Below are positions 48,201 to 58,689 of a stretch of 64,000 bases of DNA, one piece after another. A program made the translations under genes and the position numbers. Source of the stretch: Amphiura filiformis (Eukaryota > Echinodermata > Ophiuroidea > Amphilepidida > Amphiuridae); assembly GCF_039555335.1 (NCBI RefSeq), contig NC_092628.1:56965547-57029546 (forward strand). Direction: 5' to 3'. Numbering within the stretch: position 1 is the first letter of the stretch; each line of letters opens with the position of its first letter. The notes beneath the pieces were generated by a model. That model was given only the letters and a program-made list of their open reading frames with translations, was not told the origin of the DNA and searched no databases.

Positions 48201-50672
48201 GGAAAAGTATGATTTGATACACAGCTGATTTTACATACTTTTTAAAAAAATCCTCCATCTCTTTGAGGAGAGCTCCTCACTGACTAAACATTGCTTTCTT
48301 CTCATAGCCCAAATTTAAAAAAATTTTAAATCACTTTGTGATCATGATTTGCAAGCTTCTACCACTTTGAAAGAATGCGACTTTTTGTAGTCTCTTGTGT
48401 AATCATGAGTTTAGTTACCATTTTTTTATTTGGCTTAATAGGTGGCTACACAGAAGAGCATCCAGTGATCTTGAATTTCTGGCGTGCTGTTGGCGATATG
48501 AATGAGAAACAAAAGCGTCAGTTACTGAAATTTGTGACAAGTTGCTCCAGACCACCCTTACTGGGATTTAAGGTGAGAAGAACCATTTCAGTAGTGTTGG
48601 TATATTCTATGAATTAGTAACTATGGCTCTTGTCTACCATAGTCTACAATAAAATATTGTTGCATTTAATTGACCTTTATGGGCTAATTGTAGATTGTAG
48701 TATATGGGGACTGATATTTGAAACAAATTTTACCAAACCTTGTCCGAGATACATTTTTATTTAGGTTTAGTATTTTGCCACAGTTTTGGCAACCGGGGGT
48801 ACTACACCCCTGCCCAATTTTGTGCCTATTTTTGCATTTATCTCAAATATTATAGCGCATTGGTGACAAGTAAGATATGTATAAGGGTAAAGACTACAAC
48901 TACTGCACTGGCAATTTTATTTCAGCACAGACAACAGTTGTGGAGTTACAGTCAAAAATGAGGGAAAACCAATATTTGATAAATAAATCAATAACTACTT
49001 GCCTTGAGTTGCTGAATTTTTAGTGCAGTAGTTGTAGTCCTTGCCCCTATAATATACATATCTTACTTGTCACCAATGCGCTACAATTTTTGAGAAAAAT
49101 GCAAAAATAGGCACAGAATTGGCCAGGGGTAGTACCCCCTTAACAATTTTACAACTATTTCTTAGAACAGTCATCCCATTTTCCCACTATATATTCTCTT
49201 GGTATCAAAAAACATCAACTTATACATTACTCATAAAGGCACTCTCAGTGATCCCAGTGAAAGCATAAAAATATTTGAAATTTGTAGGACTAACTTAACC
49301 CTAACCCGGGATGAAAAATCAATGGAAAAACTGGATTTTTAGGCCTCACACCTAACTCCTTTTGGGCTGGAGGTGCTTGGAAAAAGATAAAGATGTTGTG
49401 GTTCTCTATGCCTGGTTTTGAACCACTGACCCCTTGGGGTTTGGAGCACCCTGACCGTGATAGCGTGTCATGAGTGGTGGCCTGGCTGGCCAACCTTTTC
49501 ATGCCTATTTTACGTGGTCCGCAATCACACCCCTCGGCATGCATGGGATGCCAGGGACTGTAATATATTTTCTGGTGCTGTAGCATTTTGTAGCACTCAG
49601 AGCAGTAAGGGTTAAAAGTTAAGAATAAGTCTATACAATTTTCATAAGCTATTTTGTTCATTTGCAAAAGCTGACTAAAATGAATTAAACAGCAGTGTTG
49701 AAAAGATGCTACATTCAGTTGCATGTGCTGTGAGTGTTCATATAGACAGAAACCCCCACGGCCCTGATTTGGTAAAATGATCTAACTTGAAAATCGCTGT
49801 TTGGAGAAAAACAGTTTTTAAGTGTGAATACTTGACGTTTTTCTTTTTGAATAAGATACTCGTAAATTATTAAACACATCTAATATCTTAGAAAATATAA
49901 ACATCTTATTATTTGCAAAAAAATTGGCTAATTTGGTTGAGTAATTTTGAAATAACAACCATTTTAGGGGGTTAGATTCTTTTACATTGTTTTATGTCAA
50001 AATTTCAAGTTAGATCATTTTACCAAATCAGGGCCCCCCAGCAATGACTAAATTAGCAAATTATGCCCTTCTTAGGGCACTTTCAGTTGGTGTACCACTT
50101 GCAGCGTTTATTAGTTGGCACACTTATACTTCATGCAAAAATGTAGAACGCTTGATGTTAGATGATTTATTAATTAAATTTTCTGACTTCACAAATCAGT
50201 TACTGACTGATGGTACTTTTTAAATATGTGATGTGATCAATCAAAGTTCAGTTTTGTATTTCATAACATGAGCCATTCTCAGAGCTTTATTTTGCTGAAA
50301 ACCCATCATAGACTTACGGCTCCAGACATATGGCCATTTTAGTGTGGCTCGGAACAACAAAATACAAAGAAAGTTGACTATTTTTATTGGCTGTATCTCA
50401 AAATAAATATTCTCGACAGTTGACTCATTTTGCTTCATCATATCACATATTTTATGATAAATTTTCTCATCAACTTTTTACAACTTTTATGTTATGTTCA
50501 GGAACTGTACCCAGCATTCTGCATTCACCATGGAGGACAAGAAGAGGACCGTCTTCCTTCAGCAAGTACATGTATGAATCTACTTAAACTACCAGAGTTC
50601 CATGATGAAGAGACATTACGCACTAAGTTACTTTATGCCATTGAGTCAGAGGCTGGTTTTGAACTGAGCTAA
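30275..50672 (+). CDS. UBE3C: HECT-type E3 ubiquitin-protein ligase UBE3C, 22 coding exons
   Basis: Proteasome-associated ligase that extends ubiquitin chains (Lys29/Lys48 type in known orthologues). Exons: 30275-30340, 30486-30539, 31030-31239, 31656-31768, 32269-32423, 33073-33223, 33885-34120, 34805-34944, 35553-35740, 36037-36123, 36562-36716, 40524-40738, 41638-41745, 42521-42697, 43579-43723, 44369-44613, 45293-45414, 46134-46224, 46876-46974, 47623-47779, 48442-48572, 50502-50672. All junctions are GT-AG and all phases agree, giving 3216 bases and 1071 residues (human 1083). Seen: N-terminus [17 protein letters not shown] motif VVIQSFVRG (50-58), an acidic stretch around VDSDGEEEQ, and a HECT domain from about residue 733 to the end with Cys1039 in [12 protein letters not shown]. 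Human Cys1051 is equally far from the C-terminus. An ATG also precedes at 30272, so the protein may start Met-Met. No frameshift or missing key residue is seen. Confidence 0.97.
31030..31239 (+). CDS. UBE3C: UBE3C exon 3, IQ-motif exon
   Basis: Seventy codons, phase 0 at both ends, acceptor ACACTAG and donor TTG|GTAAGT. It encodes residues 41-110. VVIQSFVRG at 50-58 is the IQ calmodulin-binding motif core (Ile52-Gln53) that sits at the same place in vertebrate UBE3C. The rest is a charged helical stretch. Confidence 0.93.
32541..32694. mobile_element. MITE in UBE3C intron 5
   Basis: Inverted ends of about 50 bases: left 'ttcttataattagtcct' plus 'agccgttgatggcattttgg', right complement through 'aattataagaa'. 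The interior is about 50 bases. A typical small MITE with no coding capacity. Confidence 0.85.
36378..36450 (-). repeat. tRNA-derived SINE fragment in UBE3C intron 10
   Basis: The minus strand reads like an A-box ('ggttggataggctcttgac') and, 30 bases on, a B-box ('ggttcgatccc'), in tRNA-like order. The acceptor arms do not pair, so this is a tRNA-derived relic. Confidence 0.55.
38992..39454. mobile_element. Inverted-repeat element in UBE3C intron 11
   Basis: Ends TAGGCCAAAAAAAAATTGTT and its complement (39436-39454) continue into 'tgtttgtcctccac' and its mirror. An inner pair ('tatgcaaagttata' at 39158 and 'tataactttgcata' at 39267) extends the foldback. An isolated end motif 'ggaggacaaacaattttttt' also lies at 18467. 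Confidence 0.75.
40065..40370. repeat. 20 bp tandem repeat, about 15 copies
   Basis: Unit CTATACATAGCTATGCATGG, itself two similar 10-mers (cTATACATAg / cTATGCATGg). Copies are most regular from 40130 to 40370, degenerate at the 5' end, and lie about 150 bases before exon 12 of UBE3C. There are no unique spacers, so it is not a CRISPR-like array. Confidence 0.95.
43076..43142 (-). repeat. tRNA-derived SINE fragment in UBE3C intron 14
   Basis: Minus strand: A-box-like 'ggtcagtggttagaattct', then 'cccaggttcgaatcctgg' with a proper 5 bp T-stem and seven-base loop. The flanks do not pair as an acceptor stem, so it is a tRNA-like relic (Glu/Asp-like D-arm) and not a functional tRNA. Confidence 0.6.
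44369..50672 (+). CDS. UBE3C: UBE3C HECT-domain exons (16-22)
   Basis: Exons 16 to 22 encode the catalytic domain, about residues 733-1071. The N-lobe that binds the E2 has [24 protein letters not shown] and [11 protein letters not shown]. The C-lobe has [16 protein letters not shown] and, in the last exon, the ubiquitin-accepting cysteine (TGT at 50571-50573) in [12 protein letters not shown]. The protein ends FELS followed by TAA at 50670-50672; the chain's aromatic residue near the C-terminus is conserved across the HECT family. The last intron, 48573-50501, is unusually long for this gene and is full of inverted-repeat elements. Confidence 0.96.
45650..46075 (-). pseudogene. 5'-truncated non-LTR retrotransposon reverse-transcriptase tail, in UBE3C intron 17
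   Basis: Minus-strand translation gives the signature of the end of a CR1/jockey-type ORF2: [15 protein letters not shown], then [14 protein letters not shown], a frame interrupted by adjacent stops TGA TAG near 45858, then in the same frame [19 protein letters not shown] and [13 protein letters not shown] before the terminal stop at about 45690. Only the C-terminal 130 or so codons remain, so the copy is 5'-truncated as usual for this class, and it is broken by the two stops. It lies antisense to UBE3C, about 60 bases before exon 18. It cannot encode an active enzyme. Confidence 0.8.
46608..46769. repeat. 160 bp palindrome in UBE3C intron 18
   Basis: 'agaaataaaggtgcagcatt' and 'atcctttacatgcaaataat' on the left are mirrored by 'attatttgcgtgtaaaggat' and 'cctttatttct' on the right. 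The centre holds 'aataatgggt..acccattatt', so almost the whole unit is self-complementary. Confidence 0.85.
48795..49139. mobile_element. Long-arm MITE in UBE3C intron 21
   Basis: Arms of about 120 bases (left from GGGGGTACTACACCCCTGCC through 'gacaagtaagatatgtata' to 'acaactactgcact', right as the complement) around a 95-base AT-rich centre. No coding capacity. Confidence 0.85.
49295..49614 (-). mobile_element. SINE-like element in UBE3C intron 21
   Basis: Bounded by TTAACCCTAACCC and AAGGGTTAA like the element at 29978-30189, with a degenerate B-box-like 'ggttttgaaccactgac' (49411-49427). It is tRNA-related by layout only. Confidence 0.45.
49760..50035. mobile_element. MITE with 32 bp perfect inverted ends
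   Basis: GGCCCTGATTTGGTAAAATG..ATCTAACTTGAAA (49760-49792) is repeated as its exact complement at 50003-50035. The interior (about 210 bases) is AT-rich and non-coding. Confidence 0.9.
50222..50453. mobile_element. MITE, 'AATATGTGATGTGATC' family, copy 1
   Basis: Ends 'aaatatgtgatgtgatcaat' and 'tcatcatatcacatattt' are imperfect inverted repeats. It lies 48 bases before the last UBE3C exon. A better preserved relative is at 51412-51630. Confidence 0.7.
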
Positions 50673-51411
50673 TCCTGACTTTCTCAAGGTACCAAATTGA
50701 CTTTTAAACCAGAAGCTACAAACAGGTGGCATTAGAACCAGGTGGTTACTCGTAGCTCAAACTCAAATACTATGCCACATACACAGTGAGCTAGTAAACA
50801 ACATAAGTAGCAGCTATAAAGTTTTGTTTCAGCCTGATCCCACCAGAACCCAAGTGTGTTTCCACACGGAGTGATCATTTGAACAAACCAACAGTTGTAA
50901 AGTTTCTGGTCCCAGTTTTCAGGAAGTTCTTCCTTACTGCTAGTCATAAAGCTGTAATATTTTTATTTCTTCCATGATCGGAATTGTGCCTATCACATAC
51001 ACGAGTGTAAACACACAGGCGATAAACAACCATGCTGATTGGCCGATCAACAGTCTTGACAACAAGATGTTTTACCAATTGGTCATCAGCAGGTATAAGG
51101 GGAGGAGATCTTGTTGCTTCTACGCGATTGCTGATCACCAGCGCGTAACTTGACCAGGGAAGAAATTAAAATATTAACTGTAAATGTGAGCAACAACAAT
51201 GAGTTTTTGACTTGCTTAACTTTGCAATCATTTAGACATACTATCAGAGATATTGTAATTTAATGATGCAAAACTATGCATTTAGTTAAAATACACTGTT
51301 TAAAAGTTGCAAACTTGTCCAAATTTAGGAATGCATGATATATTGCCTGCAATAGTTGACCCACACAGTGAACCTTTATTGACATGTCACTTGGGAGGGT
51401 ATGATGTTTTT

Positions 51412-51630
51412 ATATGTGATGCGATCAAGCAAAATCAGTCGGAACTTGGAAATATTGATTTTGAGATATAGCCAAACAAAGGCAATATTTCCTTTTGTTT
51501 CCTGATGTTTTGGAACTGGTTGTTCAATTTCAATGGAGTTTTCTGCAAAATGCAGCTTTGCAAATGCTTTTTACTACCCTATAAGAAACTTTAATATTTC
51601 CAACTGATTTTGCTTGATCGCATCACATAT
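51412..51630. mobile_element. MITE, 'ATATGTGATGCGATC' family, copy 2
   Basis: ATATGTGATGCGATCAAGCA..AAATCAG at the left and its near-exact complement at 51601-51630. Same family as 50222-50453. Confidence 0.85.
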
Positions 51631-52743
51631 GTTACTTTCATAATAACTGTACTGTTGGAACCTCCCTGTGTCTGAAATTTCAGAAAACAATTTCATGTGT
51701 TCCAGAAATCAATATGCAGACCTGAGAGCAGAGAAGTATTTCCCATAGACCTGTGTGTACAGGTATAGAGGTCTGAGAATATCTGCAAATACAGACTATT
51801 TCAAACAAGCTTGCCTTTTGAAGGAATATTTTGTTGTCAAAATACGACATGCATCTATGTCATGCTAAAACTTATATATTGTTACCTCCTGGGCCTGCTA
51901 TGAAACTGAATTTGACATTTTTTGTTGAATGTATTTGCTTGTTTGAGCATATGGAGCCCAGTCTCCAAATGCAAGTGTCTCACATGAAATATGTGAGGGT
52001 TTGCAGCCCAATAGAGTCCCAATCATATAAGCTGTAAACTCTGTATTAATAGCAGATGCATGAGCCTACACAGAAATAGATGTAAAATGACCGAGACAGT
52101 ATGCAACATTGTCTTATGATTGTGACTGACAGTTCGATCAACAACCAGTAGAAAAGTAGACAGTAACACCAACCTGGTGAATGTATTGTTAGTATGTGTG
52201 TATTGTTCAAGGAGTGTGTTGCATTTGTTGTTGCACATGTAGTGCCAGTGTTGTACCGGCCAAAATTGCCAGAATAATTTTACCAAATGCACACGGAGTG
52301 CACACAAATTAACCATGAGTTGAAACTGGTCAAAAGAAAGAAGCACATTGCGATTTTTGGCCAATTTTGTCCATGTATATTGTGCTATGCAGCAACTTGG
52401 CCCCCAATCGGCATGCCACTGTATACTGCACTTGGTTTTCTTTCTTACTAGGGGACCATCATTGGCTGTAATTTCTGAGGGTTTTAAGATATACAGGGTG
52501 TCCTATAAAAAAGGGGTTCCAACGAATGTGCTGATATCTTGCAATGCGTTTTCAATAATCATTCAGTGTTTACATAATTATGTGAAAGCCATATCTTTTA
52601 GCTATCGTTTTGGTAGAAGTACTTGCAATATAGTATCTCCACCGTTGACAACCCAGTTATGGTATGATAGAAAGAGTCTATTGTGTCAGCAGGCCTCTGA
52701 TAGCATTATTGGACCATATCAAATGTTATGCCTTGTCGTCATA

Positions 52744-53770
52744 TACGAGGGTCGTTCAATAAGTTCTACCTCCGTTCTTTTGTTCTGTAAATGGTAGCTG
52801 CTTCAAACTCAGCATTGATTATGCATTGGAATGTTCTCTACAAATGAGGGCAAATGTATATTGATATCTTTTTCGGATTTTAGTAGGTGACCTCAGAACC
52901 AAAATAAGATTTGATACAACGGAAACGGTAAAAAATCATAAAATATTTACATGAAATTAAATATGTGTATCCCTCCTACGAAATTAGCTCAATATGCAAG
53001 TGTTATGATTATGCTAACAGATTGTAACTTAAACAACATCAAATGTGTAACCATACAGCAAGATGACCAGTAATAAAAATGCATTTTAACTTCAAAAACT
53101 TTACCAGCATCCAGTTTTTACTGCTGTGTATGGTGGTTTTTCAGAACATTAGAATCTGCTTGGGGACCATCTGTATGAAATAATTTTAAGTTCTGTCTCA
53201 GAGCTGAAAGTTCAAAATAAAGACACCCAGCCACTTTTTGTCACTTGCTTCTTGGTGTTCAATTACCAAGTGACATTTCCATAGCAGGTTTAAAATGCTT
53301 TAAATTAGCCCTTTTTCTGGACAAATGTCTTTTGGGATTTTGTAAAGAAAAACATTAAATTTGATTAGTTTTTTTATGTTTTTTTGTGTTTTTTTGTTTT
53401 TTGCTAAAAAGCAATGGTTTTTGTTGGAGTGAACCAGCTTTTTTTGTCATTTACAAAATGTTCAATATTTGTCTAGATGTCAGTTTCAATTTAAGCCAAC
53501 TGAAGTGATTAAATGGTATTTTATAGTCACTTCAATTTAGTCTACTTACGTGTTCTTTGTAGGTATATGTACAGGTTTCTCCATTTCCACGATGTTGAAT
53601 CCTGATTTCATTTTTACCTCGCCTACAACAAATGGAAAATGATATAAACATATAAGTTTTTCACAAGCTAGATAAGACAGCAGGTTACAATCATGGAAAA
53701 TATGAAGGGCTACTAGATGCAGAAGCTGAGATATGATGAGGGGAGGTAGAACTTTTGAATGAACTTCAAA
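52744..53770. mobile_element. Mariner-like non-autonomous element, about 1 kb
   Basis: Left end TA-CGAGGGTCGTTCAATAAG..TTCTACCTCC matches the 'CGAGGGTCGTTCA' ends of Tc1/mariner elements. The right end (53744-53769) is a degenerate complement, 'ggaggtagaacttttgaatgaac'. I see no transposase frame or DDD/DDE motif in the interior. Confidence 0.6.
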
Positions 53771-55129
53771 TAGCTTGTTCTGTTATATCCTGCACACCAG
53801 CTGGATTACTGATCTATAATAAACTCATTAGATTTTTTCTCTAAACCAAAAATATATAGGTATGGTTTTAAGGTATTTATTTTGAAATATTTAATCCAAA
53901 TGGGTTCTAGCCTATTTGTCCATTGTATGAATTTTCAATACATACTATACAAATATACATACAATTAAGGAAAATATTTATTCCACAAAGAATATATAGC
54001 TTTTCCTAATATGTAATGAGTATAATTGTTTTATATGAAAAGCTTATGGAAATGACACAATATGTTTGTATTTGTTAAAAATAAATTATATAAGAGTTCA
54101 AAATAAAATGGCTAATGTGTGTGTATGAAGTTATTGTAGTTATGCACATTGGAAGAATAGTGTAGGCCTGCAAGGTGATGGGTTTGAGCTATTGGACAGC
54201 AACATTACCAATGTTGCACTGTTTTAACGGAACCTAATAATATTCAAATGTTTTTATCTCACCCAAGTTCAGTATGATGGGAGATGCTTTAGGGATGCCA
54301 TGTGGCCATATTTTCATCAGCAGGCAAATTGAGTGTATGAAATGACACCACCTATAACCACTTACTAGGCCCTTGAAAGTTAATTGTGAGTTACCTGTCG
54401 CCCACCCGCGTCACTTTTTATATGTCACGTCAGGAAGACATTTTGCAGAAATAATTCATTATTTTGCCATTTTATTGAAAACTTGTAATAATATTTCAGT
54501 ATTTGTACTACTTTTGATAGTCTCTTGTGAGAATAATTCCCTTCTGCAAACAGTGCATTGAGGTCAGCCAAGCTGTAGTATAATACCTGTCATTTTCTTG
54601 CCTTCAATATTTTATTGGTTACTATTAAAAAGACCGATATGTGTTACATAATGTTTAAAAATGATCAAAGCGACGCCTTGTGACTCTCCCAAATATTTGT
54701 GCCGGGAAACTCACAATCATTTTTCAGGGGCCATATAGAGAAACAGTTTCTGTCAAGTGAGAGATGGGGGAGTGGCAAGCAATAATTAGCATCTAGAATG
54801 GCCAAGCATTTTAATACTTCTCCCATCAGTGGGACACATAATGCTTGTAAAATTCTGGTTACACAGGACAGCATATAAGGTGGGGAATGAGGTATTATGA
54901 CGATCTTGTTCAGTTTTGCTTGTCAGATAGTAACCCTTCCCCTGAGGCAACTGATGGTCCGAAATGTTTACTATCGGCTACTAGTGTTATGCCATAGGGA
55001 ATATCATAATGTTAGAGCTACCAACTGCAACATAATTATGTATGCCTCCCTGCTAAAAGTGCTATGGATTCCATAGTTCCCCAAACATTGGATAATATTA
55101 AAATTGAGGCGTATCGTGCAGGCGTAAAA

Positions 55130-55420
55130 TAAAGGCCTTTTTAGATCTATTCCTTCAAAAGAGTATTTTGTGATTCCTTCATCCATTTTTTATGTTTGAG
55201 TTCATATCAACGAAAAGAGTTCATTTCCAAAATTTCAGTTGATTCCGATTTTGCGTTTGTGTGTTATGCATGATTATGTATTATTATATTACCCAGGCCA
55301 CTGCTGTAATTATGAATACGAATTTGACGATATTTTCGCGAAGCGAATGAATCTGCAAGAACTTTTTTGCACAAACATCTTCTTTGGGTCCACATAATAG
55401 GAATCACTATACCCAGCAAA
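55130..55420. repeat. Third copy of the 'gattccgattttgcgttt' MITE family
   Basis: Contains 'tttcagttgattccgatttt', 'gcatgattatgtattat' and 'aatttgacgatattttcgcg', matching the complement of 15662-16013. The ends are degenerate. Confidence 0.6.
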
Positions 55421-56088
55421 CACAAAAACGTTTTAAATAAGTTATAATTTGGGTTTTGGTTTAGGTAAAAACGTTTTAATAACATTAAAATGTCGGGTTA
55501 TATAAAGGTCATGAAATCGTTTTAAAACGTTTTGTATGAAAACACACTGCAACAATATTTTTAAAATGTTTTCAAAATGTCATTGTAAACTATTTTTGCA
55601 AACATTTTTGGCAAAATATTTTGTCAACACTTAAATAACATGTTAAAATATTTGCACCCAGCAAAAACAGAAATGTTCTTAAATCTTTTTACAAAACGTT
55701 TTAATAACATTTAAATGTCGGGTTATATAAAGGTCGCGAAAACATTTTAAAAACGTTATTGTAAATATTTTAGGCAAACATTTTTTGCAAAATATTTTTT
55801 CAACCCCAAAATAACATTCTGTTTAAAATGATTTGTACCAAGTTTTCAAAAATGTTTTTGGAATGTTATTAGAACATTTTTATACCCTTTATATAACCCG
55901 ACATTTAAATGTTTTCTGTAAAACATTTGTGTTTGCTGTGCAGTAAATTACCAACAAAAGTTATTTAATGTTATGAAAACGTTTTATACCATTAATGTAC
56001 CCTTTATATAACCGACATTTAAACGTTTTCTGACAATCTTTTATAACCTTTTGCAAATGATGTCAAAAACGTTTTGTGTTTGCTGGGT
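55410..56088. mobile_element. Composite of 'CCCAGCAAACACAAAACG' elements
   Basis: Outer ends TACCCAGCAAACACAAAAAC and its complement ending at 56088. Inner repeats of the end motif lie at 55658 and 55925-55943, and 'atgtcgggttatataaagg' recurs in both orientations. It looks like two or three related foldbacks joined or nested. An isolated end lies at 9149-9172 and another near 2006. Confidence 0.75.
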
Positions 56089-56105
56089 AACTGTCATTTT
56101 AACGT

Positions 56106-56176
56106 TTGCAGTGGGAGTTCCACAGCGAACAACACAGGTTCACTGTATTGTTTTGCTGTGGAACTCCCCACTCACG
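56106..56176. repeat. Small palindrome
   Basis: AGTGGGAGTTCCACAGC and its near complement 'gctgtggaactccccact' face each other across about 36 bases that also contain 'gaacaacacaggttcac'. Confidence 0.7.
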
Positions 56177-57739
56177 CGTGTGGAATTTCCCAAAGTCATG
56201 TGACTTTTGAAAGGACACAGGGATGTCCCGAACTGAGTAATACAATTTCCCGTTTTCCACAGCGTTCTTGCAGAGGATCCGGAAGCGTATTAGGGTCATA
56301 CTTGAGAGATTGCGATTGCCAATAAACTTCTTGTACCATGCGGCATTCGCCACGAAATCGGGGCACGGCAGATTGTTTTCTATATTTTACGTATAGAGGT
56401 GCAAACCATTTGTGGAAATCAGAACTGTCGGACGTTTAATATTACGACTTACCAGCAACTTGGTTTGTGACATCTTTGCTGTTACTTCAGTATGACGACT
56501 TGCTGCAAAGTTGCAAACCCTTGCCCTGACAAACGATTCTAGAAGGGTTCATTATAAGACAGGAAAGATTCGGGATAGCGTCCTTTGCAGAGGTTACAGA
56601 ATTTCAATTTTGTTATACTCCACAATATGTAGTACTAAAAGAGAACAGTGATATTTTAATATTTTGTTCTTTACTACATATTGCAAACAACATGCACAGC
56701 AGCCTAGCCCAGATCTCTTTAGAAATGCAATTTGATCATCAATTGTATTTATGGTATGGCTATTACACCCTCTCAAAATTTATGAATTGATGTTTCAAAG
56801 TTGATTAAAAATCAAACTTCATAGCAGCTAGCTAAAAGCAAAATCAAATATATTTGAATCATCTAGAAATTATGCAATTTGTAAAGAACTGCTCAGAGCA
56901 CCGCCACTAACCGCTGATCATCCAAATTTCATGCAGCAGGGCCTATAAGTTCAATCGAGATCATTAATGGCAATAAATCCTCATGTCTCTTCCGTGCTTC
57001 CGTATAATAACAATATGACATTTTCGAGTGATTGCGTTTGTGAATAGTTCAGAATTGTATTGTAAGTTTAAAACTGTAAATAGTAAATCAAGTTCAATTG
57101 TTCCTTGAGGCCTTAGGGGGTGTGAGTGGAGGTGTGTTTCTGTGCGGCTGAATGAAAGCATTGACCGTGGCAGGCAGAGATAATGAACCATTTTGCCATC
57201 ATGGCAAGTCTATGGCAATAACCTCTTCTATGCGTGATGTCAAAATATGTGCTAATCATGTTAATAAAGAATGCCCATTCCCTCAAAATCAGAAATAAGC
57301 GTGAACGATTCCTTAAGATGAGTACAAACATTCAAGTATTGGTTGTTCTTGAAATACACAACAAAACCACTTTCTTAACCAATTTAAGTTTCGGAAACTG
57401 GTAAAACAACCGGTATTCACCACAAAAATGGTACGGTTCAATGGTTTTTCAAAATATGGTGACTATTTACGTTAATTATAGTGAATTTGGCAGTAACTTA
57501 TATTCGCGAATGGAAAAGAAATGGTAAGGAGTTTTTACGGAACCCTGGTTTTAACAATGGAAAGTTAGCCAATCGGCTGTACTGATAGGCCAACCGAGGT
57601 CAAATTTATAATGTCAAAAGAATTTCGAATCAGTGAATAAATACAATTTTACCAAAAAAATAGCATGCAAAAATGTTGGTTTCTCTGATAGACTCACATA
57701 ATTATATAGTAAATGAATAGCCTATGACATGCATAGATA

Positions 57740-57858
57740 GCAACAAAAATGGCGTGCCGTTAAGAGAGAACAGCGACGACGTCACGGGTTGTTGTTGAAA
57801 AAAATTAATACGACTACCGTAAACAGTTTTTAAAAGGTCTTATATTACATGTATTAAG
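57740..57858 (+). promoter_or_regulatory. Probable promoter and non-coding first exon of the coiled-coil gene
   Basis: A strong donor, ATTAAG|GTAAGG, ends at 57858, and a strong acceptor (polypyrimidine tract then TTTACAG) precedes 58668, 22 bases before the coding start. The upstream segment contains AAAATGGCG (57747-57755, YY1-like and a four-codon upstream frame) and a CRE-like CGACGTCAC (57777-57785). The leader exon is inferred; its 5' end is unknown. Confidence 0.45.
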
Positions 57859-58689
57859 GTAAGGAACAAGTTGAGTATTTCAATTAACTACTTTTATTAA
57901 GAGATATTGTGTTTTTTAACGGATAACGATGGCGGTACTATCATACAGAAACAGGTGCAGAAAATGATGGCTGCATGATGCTGTTGTTGTTTGTGTTATC
58001 AGCTATAATAGTTGTACTTATTATCATTATAGTTCAGTGCTAATAAGACCAACCTATCGATATTTTTTTTATAGAAACGAAGTTATTATTTAAAAAAATA
58101 ACAGTTATGATTTATATTATTACTTTAAAAACCTGCCTCTGTTACCGAATCTGAATTTGACGAATCTGAATTAGACTCGAACTTATTTTCTTCGTGTATT
58201 CTTTCAAGGTAAAATATACAAAATCTTCGAAGACAAAGGCGGCACCCGGGTATTTTGTTATCATAAAATTCATTTTGAATAATGCATGGTTGGAAAAAAA
58301 TGCTGCAAATAATTACGGTTTTCATGTGGATTTTACCCCCCCTCATCAGACATCCCTTCCGCCGCACCCCTAAAAATCGCGGGTATATAGGCCTACTGTC
58401 GGAAATGCGATGTAAATAATGGTCAGAAAATAAAGATAATGTTGTCAAAAAGTTGCACCAAAACTTTAACTGGCTCCATTCAGATTTTCATTTACAAATT
58501 TTTCCAACTTATGGGGTGGGCGCACATTCCCTCAGACACCTTGAGACTGCCCTCCCAAGCCCTCTGCAAAAATAGGCCTAGTGCTATATGAAGATTTACT
58601 AATGAAAACTCATGAAATGCTCCATATTAAACTGATGATGTTTGATTATTTTCTTCTTTTTTTACAGTTTACATCTTCACGTTTTATGA

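Larger units (their letters stand above)
50673..57739. other. Gene-free, repeat-rich stretch downstream of UBE3C
   Basis: Includes the UBE3C 3' untranslated region, whose end is unclear: the first canonical AATAAA not inside an obvious element is near 53823. Other contents are the MITE at 51412-51630, a 'cagggtgtcctataaaa' transposon-end motif at 52496, a mariner-like element at 52744-53770, a MITE-family copy at 55130-55420, the 'tttgctggg' array at 55410-56088 and a small palindrome at 56106-56176. No exon is recognised. Confidence 0.55.

Noticed and set aside
52348-52797. 149-codon plus-strand frame
   Set aside because: It overlaps two transposon-end motifs (52496 and 52744) and has no recognisable domain.
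58125-58448. 107-codon minus-strand frame
   Set aside because: It lies in the inferred leader intron of the coiled-coil gene, has low-complexity Ser/Asp ends and no homology.
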